In this document: positions 12,995 to 25,449 of the stretch, piece by piece
Layout of the letters: every line of letters starts with the position of its first letter
Numbering within the stretch: position 1 is the first letter of the stretch
NCBI RefSeq assembly: GCF_027580225.2
Contig: NC_073357.2
Location: forward strand, 43,176,001-43,240,000
Origin: Misgurnus anguillicaudatus
Taxonomy: Eukaryota > Chordata > Actinopteri > Cypriniformes > Cobitidae
Reading direction: 5' to 3'
Length of the DNA stretch: 64,000 nucleotides
Position numbers and translations under genes: made by a program
The notes under the pieces: generated by a model
The model's database searches: none
What the model was told of the DNA's origin: nothing
What the model saw: only the letters and a program-made list of their open reading frames with translations

Positions 12995-15049
12995 GTATGA
13001 AGCTAGCCTGATTTAACATAAAGCTAGCATGATTAGCCTGAAGCTAGCATGATTAGCCTGAAGTTAGCATGATTAGCATGAAGCTAGCATGATGCTAACA
13101 TGAAATAGCATGAAGCTAGCATGATGCTAACATGAATTAGCATGAAGCTAGCATGAAGCTAACATGATTAGCATGAAGCTGGCATCAAGTTAGCATGATT
13201 AGCATGAAGCTAGCATGATGCTAACATGAATTAGCATGAAGCTAGCATGATGTTAACATGAATTAGCATGAAGCTAGCATGATGCTAACATGAATTAGCA
13301 TGAAGCTAGCATGATGCTAACATGAATTAGGATGAAGCTAGCATGATGCTAACATGAATTAACATGAAGCTAGCATGATGCTAACATGAATTAGCATGAA
13401 GCTAACATGATGCTAACATGAATTAGCATGAAGCTAGCATGATGCTAACATGAATTAGCATGAAGTTAGCATGAAGCTAGCATGATGCTAACATGAATTA
13501 GCATGAAGCTAGCATTAAGCTAACATGAATTAGCATGAAGCTAGCATGATGCTAACATGAATTAGCATGAAGCTAGCATGATGCTAACATGAATTAACAT
13601 GAAGCTAGCATGATGCTAACATGAATTAGCATGAAGCTAGCATGATGCTAACATGAATTAGCATGAAGCTAACATGATGCTAACATTAATTAGCATGAAG
13701 TTAGCATGAAGCTAGCATGATGCTAACATGAATTAGCATGAAGCTAGCATGATGCTAACATGAATTAGCATGAAGCTAGCATGATGCTAACATGAATTAG
13801 CATGAAGCTAGCATGATGCTAACATGAATTAGCATGAAGTTAGCATGATGCTAACATGAATTAGCATGAAGCTAGCATGATGCTAACATGAATTAGCATG
13901 AAGCTAGCATGAAGCTAACATGAATTAGCATGAAGCTAGCATGATGCTAACATGAATTAGCATGAAGCTAGCATGATGCTAACATGAATAAGCATGAAGT
14001 TAGCAAGATTTATTATGAAATTAGCATAAAGCTAGCATGAAACTAGCATGAAGCTAGTATGACTTAGCTTGAAGCTAGCATGAAGCTAACATGACCAAAA
14101 GACCCAACCCCCATGTCTCTATGATGTTCGGATCCAGAGATATAAGGCTTTGTTTATTATGTTGCTAGGGTGCTCATATTTGGTTGCTAGGGGCGTGGCT
14201 TAATAGCTCAATAAGAATCCATAAAGACTGATTGGATGCCTGAGTAAAATGAGCCCACCCCCATGTCTCTGTGACACTGTGCTGCAAAGATATCATCTGG
14301 GCATTTTATAATGGCAGTCTATGGGAGATGTTGCTAGGGTGCCCAAAAATGGTTGCTAGGGGCGTGGCTTAATTGCTATGGGATGATCCAGAGAGACTGA
14401 TTGGATGCCTGAGTAAAATGAGCCCACCCCCATGTCTCTATGACACTGTAAAGCGAAGATATTCCATCTGGAACGTTTTTATTCCCTTATATGGGCGTGT
14501 TTCCTGCCCCGTTATAAGTCAATGGGGAATTTTGGGGGCCTCCTACACCCCAGGGGTGAAACTTACACCCCAATGTGAGGTATGTTCTCACAGTGCCTGT
14601 CAGCCTCCTGAAATATGGTAAGCCACAAGTTTCTACAAATTTCTCACTCGGAGCTATGACCTGTCAAAGTTTGTCGCAATGTTAAGTAAATGGGACTTTT
14701 CGGAAGTTTTATGTCCCGTTTTAGGAATTCTGTAAGTCGGATCCCGTCAAAAAGATATAGCACACTTCTTTAGACCAGTCAGAATGTCCGTGGAAAATTT
14801 TGTGGATGTAGCTTGAAAGCTGTCGGACGAGTTAGCCGCAGAAATTTTAGTCTCAGAAGAAGAAAAAGAATAATAATAATAATAAGTTTAAATACAATAT
14901 CAGTATGTTGGCTTTGTCAAGCCAACATAACTAGATAGAAAAGTTTGAAGACAAACTTTATGTTGGCTTGAAAAAGCCTGGCCTAAACGTTTAAAACAGT
15001 TTAAGAGAAACTTAAAACAAGTTTAGTTTAGTAGTCTAACTTTCCGTAA
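12995..15049. repeat. Macrosatellite unit 7 (array G + block 7)
   Basis: Array G (12995-14094) is the 32-bp subtype. Block 7 (14095-15049) is closest to blocks 4 and 5. It ends with a short (GAA)/(AAT) run and one hairpin at 14905-14928. Confidence 0.9.
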
Positions 15050-17013
15050 ACATGACTTAACAAAAAGTTAGCATGTTAACATGATTTAGCATGAAGCTGG
15101 CATGAATTAACATTAAGCTAGCATGATGCTAACATGAATTAGCATGAAGCTAGCAAGATGCTAACATGAATTAGCATGAAGCTAGCAAGATGCTAACATG
15201 AATTAGCATGAAGCTAGCCAGATGCTAACATGAATTAGCATGAAACTAGCATGATGCTAACATGAATTAGCATGAAGCTAGCATGATGCTAACATAAATT
15301 AACATGAAGCTAGCAAGATGCTAACATGAATTAGCATGAAGCTAGCAAGATGCTAACATGAATTAGCATGAAACTAGCATGATGCTAACATGAATTAGCA
15401 TGAAGCTAGCATGATGCTAACATAAATTAGCATGAAGCTAGCATGATGCTAACATGAATTAGCATGAAGTTAGCATGATGCTAACATGAATTAGCATGAT
15501 GCTAACATGAATTAGCATGATGCTAACATGAATTATCATGAAGCTAGCATGATGCTAACATGAATTGGCATGAAGCTAGCATGAAGCTAACATAAATTAG
15601 CATGAAGCTAGCACAATGCTAACATTAATTAGCATGAAGTTAGCACGAAGCTAACATGAATTAGCATGAAGCTAGCATAAAGCTAACATGAATTAGCATG
15701 AAGCTAGCATAAAGCTAACATGAATTAGCATGAAGCTAGCATAAAGCTAACATGAATTAGCATGAAGCTAGCATAAAGCTAACATGAATTAGCATGAAGC
15801 TAACATGATGCTAACATGAATTAGCATGAAGCTAGCACGAAGCTAACATGAATTAGCATGAAGCTAGCACGAAGCTAACATGAATTAGCATGAAGCTAGC
15901 ACAATGTTAACATGAATTAGCATAAAGCTAGCACGAAGCTAACATGAATTAGCATGCAACTAGCACGATGCTAATATGAATTAGCATTAAGCTAACATGA
16001 TGCTAACATGATTTATCATGAAGTTAGCAAGATTTAATATGAAATTAGCATAAAGCTAGCATGAAACTAGCATGAAGCTAGTATGATTTAGCATGAAGCT
16101 AGCATAAGGCTAACATGACCAAAAGACCCAACCACCATGTCTCTATGATGTTCGGATCCAGAGATATAAGGCTTTGTTTATTATGTTGCTAGGGTGCTAA
16201 TATTTGGTTGCTAGGGGCATGGCTTAATACCTCAAAAAGAATCCTTAGAGATTGATTGGATGCCTGAGAAAAATGAGCCCACCCCCATGTCTCCGTGACA
16301 CTCTAATGCAAAGATATCCATCTGGGCATTTTATAATGGCAGTCTATGGAAGATGTTGCTAGGGTGCCCAAAAACGGTTGCTATGGGCGTGGCTTAATAG
16401 CTATGGGACGATCCTGAGAGACTGATTGGATGCCTGAGTAAAATGAGCCCACCCCCATGTCTCTATGACACTGTAAAGCGAATATATTCCATCTGGGACG
16501 CTTTTATTCCCTTATATGGGCATGTTTCCTGCCCCATTATAAGTCAATGGGAAATTTTGGGGTCCTCTTACACCCCAGGGGTACAACTTACACCCCATTG
16601 TGATGTATGTTCTCACACAGCCTGTCAGCCTCCTTAAATGTGGTAAGCCACAAGTTTCTACAAATTTCTCGCTCCCAGCTATGACATGTCAAAGTTTGTC
16701 GCAATGTTAAGTAAATGGGACTTTTCGGAAGTTTTATGTCCCGTTTTAGGAATTCTGTAAGTCGGATCCCGTCAAAAAGATATAGCACACTTCTTTAGAC
16801 CAGTCAGAATTTCCGTGGAAAATTTCGTGGATGTAGCTTGAAAGCTCTCGGACGAGTTACGCGCAGAAATTTTAGTCTCAGAAGAAGAATAATAATAACT
16901 AGATAGAAAAGTTTGGAGACAAACTTTATGTTGGCTTGACAAAGCCTGGCCTGAACGTTTAAAACAGATTGACAGAAAATTGAAAAAAGTTTAGTTTAGT
17001 AGTCTACCTGGCT
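15050..17013. repeat. Macrosatellite unit 8 (array H + block 8)
   Basis: Array H (15050-16118) is the 32-bp subtype with many private variants, including a run of cataaagctaacatgaatt units around 15,670-15,790. Block 8 (16119-17013) is more diverged than blocks 2-5. It is the last full unit of the tandem run. Confidence 0.88.
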
Positions 17014-17518
17014 GTTAACATGTTTTAGTCTGAAGCAATCCTGATTTAACAAAGTTAACATGATTAAACATGACGCTAGCATGATTTAACATGAAATTAT
17101 CCTGATTTAGCATGAAGCTAGCATGATTTAACTTGAATCTAGCATGATTTAACATGATGCTAGCATGAAGCTAACATGATTAAAAGACCCAACCCCCATG
17201 TCTCTATGATGTTCTGATGCAGAGATATAAGGCTCTATTTATTACGTTGCTAGGGTACTGTATTTGGTTGCTAGGGAGAAAATTGGCATCCAGTAGTGAT
17301 TACACGTCAAATCAAAAGTAAAACGGTCCAACCCCTGTGTCTCTACGATGTTTTTTTTTTTTCTCTACGATGTTCTGATGCGGAGATATTAGGCTTGTTT
17401 ATTCTGTTTCTAGGGTACTGTATTTGGTTGCTAGGGAGAAAATTGGCATCCACTAGTGATTATACTCCAAGCCACAAGTAAAACAGTCCAACCCCTGTGT
17501 CTTTTCTTATTGCATATT
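17014..17518. repeat. Decayed satellite and two block-start fragments
   Basis: A short degenerate satellite run (17014-17164) is followed by two tandem, shortened copies of the start of the block, at about 17165-17300 and 17315-17500. Both contain cccaacccc, tctctacgatgtt-like text and ggttgctagggagaaaattgg. A T-run lies at 17350-17362. This is the decayed right edge of the macrosatellite. Confidence 0.75.
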
Positions 17519-17995
17519 TAACTTAATAAGTCAGAAACGTCTCCGCTGTTTCCTGCTGACAGGCCCGGTGGGCACGTGCAGCAGGTGACGCAAATTATGG
17601 GTCCTCTGAAGGTTAGACCATCTCATTTCAGTTCTCTTCGCAACTTCTGAGGCTGCCACCTTGAATGACTGAGTACTCACCTTTTAAGGTTGCATGCTTA
17701 TAAGGTTGCAGCCCTTGAATTGGGACACAGCTTATGACACTGTGCTGTAAAGATATCCATCTAGCCATTTTAAAATGGCAGTCTATGGGATCGTTGCTAG
17801 GGTACTGTCTTTGGTTGCTAGGGAGTAGCTTGGCAGACTAGTGCCCAATAATGATACTCCATAGGCTGCTTGCCAGTTTGAGTGACATAAATCAGCCCCC
17901 ATGTCTCTATGACATTCGTATTTAAAAATATAACTGTTTGGATTCTGGTTGCTAGGGTGCTCAACAATGGTTGCTAGGGCATGGAGAGGAAGTAG
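17519..17995. repeat. Interspersed fragment plus decayed block sub-repeats
   Basis: Positions 17519-17735 look like a piece of an interspersed element ending in an inverted gtgtcccaattcaagggctg motif, a type I associate with teleost DNA elements. Positions 17736-17995 contain two degenerate block sub-repeats (aaagatatccatct, tggttgctaggg). No gene is seen. Confidence 0.5.
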
Positions 17996-18061
17996 TGAAA
18001 GTGACACTTCTATTAAAAAAATAATTATTTTAAATGAAAATCAATTAAACTTGACGCTCAC

Positions 18062-18473
<412 letters not shown>

Positions 18474-18548
<75 letters not shown>
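18474..18548. repeat. (CA)n microsatellite 2
   Basis: About 75 bp of pure CA directly abutting the right end of the hairpin-rich element. Confidence 0.98.
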
Positions 18549-18550
<2 letters not shown>

Positions 18551-18888
18551 CTGTATTATATAAAAATATATTGATTGTCACTGTGCCTTTCTTTGTAAAT
18601 ATATTTATGCTAATAAAACGTTTATTAATTATTATTATTATATTATTTGTAGTAGTACTGTTGCCTAGTGATCATTATTTTGATTAATACTTTTTCAGTA
18701 TTCCATTGTTTAATAGATGACAATGATTCTTTAAAACCAATAAGACAAAAGATCCCTAAACCTTTTGCTGATGAGCTCTAGATTCAATGGTTGTGGCTAT
18801 GAATACAGCTACGGCCAAAATCTCTTGAAGTTTCGCCGGTTGAGCGCTGTTTCCTATATTCAAAATAAAGGCGGAGGTCGTTTCCGAC

Positions 18889-19114
18889 GGCTGCAGCCTC
18901 CAAAGGTCGGATTTGCAGGCTGCCTACGTCATCAAGCCTGTCTTATTTCATAATATTAACAATTATAAAATTGACTATTATTTTTAGTAAATCGTGTATT
19001 GTTGTAATATGCTTATGACTTGCGAATGTAATCCTCAGTTAACTGAAATAAACCAAGCTTGATGAAGTATATCATATATGCAGCCTGCATATGCGACCTC
19101 CGGAGGCTGCAGCC
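18889..19114. mobile_element. MITE-like element with ~35-bp inverted repeats
   Basis: Left arm 18889-18923 starts ggctgcagcctcc and ends tgcaggctgc. Right arm 19080-19114 is its inverse (gcagcctgca ... ggaggctgcagcc) with a few mismatches. The ~155-bp spacer is AT-rich and non-coding. Outer text (gtttccgac / gagaaacggcc) suggests the true ends lie somewhat further out. Family not assigned; no clear target duplication was found. Confidence 0.65.
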
Positions 19115-19264
19115 TTCGGATTGAGAAACGGCCGAATATGTTTTTTTTTCATATACCCAAACCTTACAACATTTTACGGGATTTAGGTCGTGACTGTATG
19201 CTGTCTAGCAGAATCGCTGTTTTTCCAACTTAATCCTAACTAAATCTAACGCTTAAACTCAACA

Positions 19265-19274
19265 TCTCGCGAGA
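19265..19274. promoter_or_regulatory. TCTCGCGAGA core-promoter motif
   Basis: A perfect palindromic TCTCGCGAGA in a locally CpG-containing stretch. This motif is known in vertebrate housekeeping promoters (bound by BANP). It lies about 65 bp upstream of a consensus splice donor (AG|gtaagt at 19339/19340), which suggests transcription to the right starting near here. Confidence 0.55.
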
Positions 19275-19339
19275 TTTGGCCGCAGCCGTAATACGCCACT
19301 CCCTCCAAACTTGTTTTATCCGGTTTTCGGTTGAGAGAG
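19275..19339 (+). other. Probable 5' UTR exon of the candidate host gene
   Basis: The region between the TCTCGCGAGA motif and the donor gagagag|gtaagt fits a short first, non-coding exon. The start is not defined by sequence alone. Confidence 0.4.
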
Positions 19340-19740
19340 GTAAGTGCCTCAGGACTTTCTCTCCGTTATTTTTTGGGGTGTTTTTCGACATAAATTCATC
19401 AAAGTTGTAAAAACAACGTTGAATTAAGTTCACATGATTCTTTTAGACAAAATTCAATTGTTTATTTAGATATTTGTATGTTTTTGCTATAGTTTAAACG
19501 ATAAACTATAGTGCAAGTAACGTTCATTCCACACGAAATACAGCGTGGCACGCGTGGTTTAAATGTGAGCTGGTTTTTGTCACAATTAGAGATGTACCAC
19601 GAGTTACAGTATATATGTACTTGTTTTAACGTTCATTATAAAGTTTAGCGTTTATTAGCATGAGGGTTAGCATTTGTTTACACGGTTGTATTGAGGGCTC
19701 CAGCCAGCATCCACTGGTTCCAACATGCAGGGGTGACGAG

Positions 19741-22700
19741 ATGGATCAGCTGTGTCTGTTTGTGAGACACTTAAAGTTTTGCTTAAGGGTGTTGGGGAAC
19801 CCTGGGTCTTATAAACAAAATATACGTGTGTTTACAATGTACTTCTGATACTGGATACCATTAACTTAAAGTTACGTGCTGCTATAGCAATTCTAATAAT
19901 GTGCTAAGTTGTGTTTCCTTGCTTTTCCTTGTCACTACTTTGCCTTCACATAGTTTGTGCAGTCTAGACACATGTGTAACAAGTCATTTTTTTAATTGCA
20001 TTTAATTTTTAGTTAGTAATGTGTCTCTCTTTTTTGCTGTTCTACAGACAGGTCATTGCTTCAGCTGTGTGAGTATTTTTTTTAATCATAAATTATCTGT
20101 ATATAGACTGTAATATTTGATATAGATATTAAGTGATTATTTCTTGTTTTACATTTTTTTCCCCTAAATATCAGCCAACATCCAGTTTGTGGTGCTGCAC
20201 AACAAACCCCACTTTTTTAGTGGATATATTCAAGCGAACCCAAAGGCTCTTTTAAGAGCCATCCACATTGCACAGGTAAGTCAATTTTATGTCATTTTGA
20301 ATCAAGTAATTCCACAATAACACCTGTTCATTTACAATTATTTAGTAAATAACTGACTGCTTTACAATTCTATTCCAATAACAGGGTCATTTTACCCAAG
20401 GATTGTATTGTTTATTTGTCATTTTATTGTAATGCATATTAGTGCTGAGCTCATGAGCTCCTGGTGATGCGCGCATTCATACAGTACCTTCCATATTGAT
20501 TCTGACACACTTTTGAAGGTAGTGTTACAGATCATACGGTAATTCCTCAAATAAAGACCGGGGCCTTTATTTACCTAAACTGCCGAAGGTAACAGGCTTT
20601 TATTTGAAGCAGGCTTTTATTGGAGACAGGCCTTTATTTCAAATTCCATCTGTTTGATAAATAATTGTTTTAGATTAGCCTTTAAATTCAAAGTGATGGC
20701 GTTCTAGTGGATAGAGATCATTCATTTTTAACCGTACATTTTTTTCAAGGTTGTTGAAATGTCTGTCACTAGCATTAAATGAGACCCATCCAATGTAGCT
20801 ACTGCCATCTATTGGTAGCTGTGCATTATGATGAACTTGAACGCATTTAGGAGATAACACCGCGCTTACTTTATCCAAACCATGCCCCAGCGCAATCGTC
20901 CCCCCTCCCTACTCCATTCACGCACTCACACTATACTTTTAACAATCTGAGCCCAGGCGAGCTTTTGTCATTAGAATGCATTTGTTTTGAGCAAAGCAGG
21001 AGGTAAAGCACTCTCTTAACACTGGAACCCATCGTAATGTTAAGTCTGTGTTTTTTATTCAGAGTCGTATGAAGCCCTCTCACATGCCTATGATATCGTT
21101 TAGTTGATATGTCGCGTGTGCACGTAGGTATTCACTTAGCCCTGCTGCGCGCATTAAAAGGTTTTAACGAAGGCAGATGAAAGTGAATGCTCGCGCAGTT
21201 GACGTCTCTCCTTTTGAAACGCGCTCTGTCGCGATTGTGCTCACACTGCGCCTAAAAAGCTTTGAAGTATACATTGAAGCTATGTTTATACTTGCGCTTT
21301 GGTCCACAACGCAAGCCTCCGCGGATCGTGCCCGTACCACCAAACGGACGAGGCGTTTACAGAGCATTCACACAGGGCACAAGTAAGCTCTCACTCATTT
21401 CCCCCGGCACTCCTCTTTCCCCGGCCTTTATTTGTCTGCGATGATCACGCCCCAGGCCACTATCAGAGGCCCGGCGTTTTTTTTGAATAACGGCTTTTAT
21501 TTGAGGAATTACGGTATATTTAGTGTGAGGTCATACGGAAGGGACGCAGGCATGTGACCCGTGGAGAACGTTAAAGGAGTAGTCCACTTTATAGATGGGG
21601 CCCATTGACTTACCATAGTATTTTTTTCCTACTATAAAAAGTCAATGGACCCCATCTTTAAAATGGCCTACACCAGGGCTATTCAATTGGCGGCCCGCGG
21701 GCCAAACCCGGCCCCCCAGGTAATTTGATCCGGCCCTTTATGTAGTCTGTAAAAAAGACATCTCTAGAATAAATTTAATAAGTTAGAGAACGGGCCGTAC
21801 AGTTACGAGTTGATGCGCGTGCGTCTGTTTCATACAGCATGAGCTGCAGAGCGCGAGTCACGTGACTGGTGCGAGCAGCTGCGTCACGTGTTTATATTGG
21901 CGCTTTGGTCTCCCCCGCTCGCGCCCGCGTCTCAAGATGCAATAGCTGACAGTGGTGAGTTAAGAGACCGGTCTCTATGGCTGTTTTAACTTTATTTGTT
22001 GTATTTCCAGCTTAAAAACGCTGCCTTTTCCGACAATTGTTGTCTGATATGTCAGCTCAATGACTTGCTTATCCACAATGCCATTTACGTTAGATGTCTT
22101 AATAAAGGAAACTCGTTGAAACGATTTTGTGAACTAGACAAAAAGTTTCTCCAAAATTCAAAGCAGACTAAATGCTCATGCGAGTCATCGTTCTCACACA
22201 AGAATGCAATTAAAACGAGTTAATCGCCCATCGCTCACAGCCCAGCACCTGCACCACTGTATGTGCATCGCGCTGACAAACATACAACTGATTTTACTGC
22301 TCTTGCGAAATCTAAAAACATATTCTGTCTTATTAGAAGCTAGCCTTATGTTTGCCAGTTATTAAGATGGCGGTTGTAGTGTAAATATGGCTACTGTAAT
22401 AATTAGCTTTGACAAAAAACAGCATAAAACAATTATGTTCCATATTATAAACTGTTTTGTTATGTGTACTTAAGTGAGTAAATAAGTTAAATTCTCAATG
22501 AGTGTGATATGGATCTTATTTACCTATTTAAATGTAAAATAAAGCTTACATGGGCATTTTACAATGCACTTATGTTGTTATGCAAAATTTAAAATATTTA
22601 TTAATAACATATGAACATGTCTGGATGTAGAAAATCCTACTTAGACATCTAACAATGCACTTATGTTGTTGAATGCAGTCTGAAAATACATGTTTGTAGA

Positions 22701-24527
22701 AAAAGCCTATTGTACAATGCACTGATTTTGTTTTTATGTAGTTTCAGAATATAACATTAGTATGTTTAAATGTAGGAAAATGTATATCTCCGTTACATCA
22801 CTGTTATTTGTCCGGCCCCTCATTTTTGATGCTTTTCATGAACTGGCCCCCACGAAAAACTAATTGAATAGCCCTGGCCTACACCTTTAAGTGGGGAGTG
22901 GAGAACGATAAGCTGGATTTTTTTCCGCGATTGTCTCCGTCTTGCACGCACACTCGTCTGCACTGCACATCCTTTCCTAAGTGTGTGCTTTCTTTCTCTA
23001 TAAGCAGATATCTTAACTTTAACATCATCACTCACCCATTCAGCAGTTTAAGTAGAGTTGCACATAAAGACTGCATGTCGTGTCTTAAGGAATTTATAAT
23101 AAACCTATTGCATGGCATTTTATTCACTCTCTTACTGTACGTACACACCACCGCAGACCTAAGCTTCCAAAGAAGCTCACACCGCCTGGTCAAGGATGCT
23201 TGTCAAAAAGTACGGGGAAGCTTGTTGACGCTTTGGCCGCTCTGAAGTCTGTGTCACCATGAAATGTTAACTAAACAAAAAACAATACATTGACATTATA
23301 AACCTTTTATAATGAAAGCATTTTTATGATCGTTTTGGTCACATTTGGTCTGGAAAAAGAACTATTATTTACTATTATTATTACTATTATTATTTTATTG
23401 CATCTGTGCAATTGGTTAAATCTGTGTTACTGTGAAACATGAATCAAGGATTACCTGCGATGTTACTATATGGATTAATACATTGTGATATCGATGCTTA
23501 AACGATACACTGTGCAGTCCTACTGGCAAGACACAGACCCATTTGAGTATCAGTAAAATATTATTAATCATCAGCACGCACTTCACAAACTCACAGGGGA
23601 CACCAACTATAACTGCTATTTTATCCCAAGCCTCATTCTTTTGTAACTGGTCCCTATGTGAAAATAATTTTATATCATAAATGATAGGAAACCCAGCAAC
23701 AGCGATTATCAATTTCTACACAAAACGAAAGTTAACATCGTATGTTTCTCCAGAATCAGCCAGCGAAGTACGTCTAGGCTATATTCCGATTGGTTTCTAG
23801 CGTTTTGCCGCTAAACTGCGTCATAGCTCATTACCATAAAGTTGTAATCAGGCTTGTGCATAATTTAGAATTGAATTAAGAAAGACTCCTGAATTCCAAT
23901 TAAATTCTTGAATTTGAATTGATGTCAAAAACAGGATCTAGAATTACAATTCGAATTTGAATTAAAGGAAGCAGAATTGCAATTCATTAGAAATTTATAT
24001 ATATTTAAAAATGAAGCTTTACAGTATATGTCAGAAATGATTGCATTATATATTCTATAAATTATATTAGTTTGAACTACTTGTACAGATTACATTAACA
24101 GGAAATGTTTTTCCCTAGCAATTAATGTTAAAAACTCTAGTCACATAACATATAATTAAGTTTGATTTTTTTGTAATTGTAATTTTGTGGAACATGATGG
24201 AACATTATTTCATTTCCCAGAATGCTTTACTTTAACCAAGTATTTAAAATGGTTGCCAAACAATTTTCTAAAGTAACTTTCCTAACACTGAATCTATTTG
24301 AGATTCTTTCTGTTGTGTGACTGGAATTTTTTGCGATACACAGCCCTAATAGATATGACTAACTTGCAAATGCTGTGTATGACTTAGGGGATAGCAGAAA
24401 TGCAATAGTTTGATGACGCTGTATTTTTTTGTATAACTTCAATCATACCTTGTCTGAACTTTAAACCAAAATTGGTCTTTTTGTTCTTCTTTTTAGGACT
24501 TTTTCTATTGGACGTCTATTCATTATT
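19741..24527 (+). CDS. Unrecognised multi-exon gene, 5' part only
   Basis: I do not recognise the product. The exon chain is: a possible first coding exon 19741-19805 (ATGG context; weak donor gtctta), 20052-20068 (acceptor acagacag, donor gtgagt), 20175-20275 (acceptor atatcag, donor gtaagt) and 24497-24527 (acceptor tttttag, donor gtaagt). The three later exons are phase-compatible with no stop. The 20175 exon encodes a stretch including FVVLHNKPHFFSGYIQANP, and the last one ends FFYWTSIHY. The chain continues in phase 1 past 24527, but I could not find the next exon before the Tc1 and Helentron insertions. The TCTCGCGAGA motif upstream supports a host promoter. The internal exons are better supported than the start exon. 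An alternative is chance splice-like sites. Confidence 0.4.
20537..21514. mobile_element. Non-autonomous DNA element with 17-bp perfect terminal repeats
   Basis: Left repeat gtaattcctcaaataaa at 20539-20555, with its perfect inverse at 21496-21512. Just inside the left end are three copies of an aggcttttattt-like motif. The interior has no transposase reading frame. It lies in the intron between the exons at 20275 and 24497. Superfamily not assigned. Confidence 0.7.
21571..22890. mobile_element. Kolobok-like MITE, split by a hAT insertion
   Basis: The left end ttaaaggagtagtccac and the right end cctttaa (inverse ttaaaggtgtaggcca) form terminal repeats flanked by TTAA. Inside, arms agatggggcccattgactt (21593-21611) and aagtcaatggaccccatct (21639-21657) form a strong hairpin. 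TTAA targets and AGG/CCT tips fit the Kolobok type. The 1,203-bp hAT at 21674-22876 accounts for the extra length; the MITE alone would be about 110 bp. Confidence 0.7.
21674..22876. mobile_element. Non-autonomous hAT transposon with perfect 8-bp target duplication
   Basis: Termini cagggctattcaattgg and its inverse ctaattgaatagccctg, flanked by gcctacac at 21666-21673 and 22877-22884. The 8-bp duplication and CAGGG...CCCTG tips fit hAT. The ends are GC-rich (ggcggcccgcgggcc) and the interior AT-rich. The longest open frame (75 aa) shows no transposase motif, so it would need help from another copy. Confidence 0.88.
23475..23523 (-). mobile_element. hAT-like terminal fragment
   Basis: The inverse reads taggactgcacagtgtatcg and then a run of atcgatatcac, like the tip of a common teleost hAT family starting TAGGGCTGCAC. 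No matching left end is seen. Confidence 0.4.
23850..24346. mobile_element. Degenerate hAT-like element
   Basis: The left tip aggcttgtgcat and right tip atacacagccct are imperfect inverses. The left interior is rich in gaattgaatt/aattcgaattt palindromic motifs. Non-coding, and the target duplication is not clear. Confidence 0.4.
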
Positions 24528-24989
24528 GTAAGTAACACTGTCAGATATTACAGATTTACAGTATCTTACAAAAGTATCTTACACCCCTCACATTGCAACA
24601 ACCATTTTAGTATATCTTCTCAAGGGACAGTACTATAGAAATTTGGATATATTTTTGAGTAGTCAAGTGCAACTTGTATAGTAGTATAGATTAACTGTTC
24701 TATGAACATACAGCCATTATTGTCAATATAGCTGCACCAAAAGCGAGTACACTCTAAGTAATTATAAATGTATATCATTCAACAATACAAAGCCTATTCA
24801 TTATGTTCATGTTTTTATTTGCTAGACCTGACCCTACACATTTGGTTAGCTTATATTAAAGCAGTTAAAAAAAAACACACATGAGTGCTGGTAACATTGC
24901 TTTACAGAAGGAAGTGGAAGGTCAGATTATCAGTGTTCAAATTATATGTCACACACTACAGTAAGTCAGTTCATGGCCGTCATTCCACA

Positions 24990-25092
24990 AGGAAGCCTCT
25001 TTTGAAGCTGGCTTACAAGAAACCCCACAAACATTTTTGCTGAAGATAACCTAACCAAGAGCATGAATTACAGGAACCATATCCTGTGGTCT
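24990..25092 (+). pseudogene. Tc1-like transposase fragment
   Basis: Conceptual translation gives a short stretch resembling the Tc1 transposase region before the second catalytic Asp (FAEDNLTKSMNYRNHILWS). An in-frame stop lies upstream of this stretch and another directly after it, where the DE(T/A) continuation is expected. The rest of the transposase is unrecognisable. It lies inside the Tc1 terminal repeats, so it belongs to that element. Confidence 0.7.
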
Positions 25093-25449
25093 TAAACAAA
25101 CTTAAACATAAATGTGGTGTCTAGCATGTGTGATGTTGGGCCATGCAAACTGAGTTGTTGTGGTGTGTGGCATTTGGTCTGGGCAGTGGCGGTCTGACCT
25201 TCTGCAACTTGTGGTGCAATGTTGGCAGCACTTATGGTTTGTTGTTTTTAAGCCAGCTTCTGCACCTGATGTACAGCATGAGGACTACAACATTTGTTAT
25301 CACATAGGGTGTGCTCGCTTTTGTTGTCAGCTATTTTGACACTAGTGCCTGTAGGTTTAGTTATTTTCAGAGGATAGTAAATCTATTCTGCTATACAAGT
25401 AGCACATTGATTCTAAAATGTATCCAAATTTTATTTTTGTAGTATTTTT

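Noticed and set aside
5576..16788. Recurring 60-82 aa open frames at the same place in several blocks (for example 7558-7797, 9531-9770, 14373-14621)
   Set aside because: They are copies of a repeat; identity follows the DNA duplication, other blocks break the frame, and there is no domain or start context.
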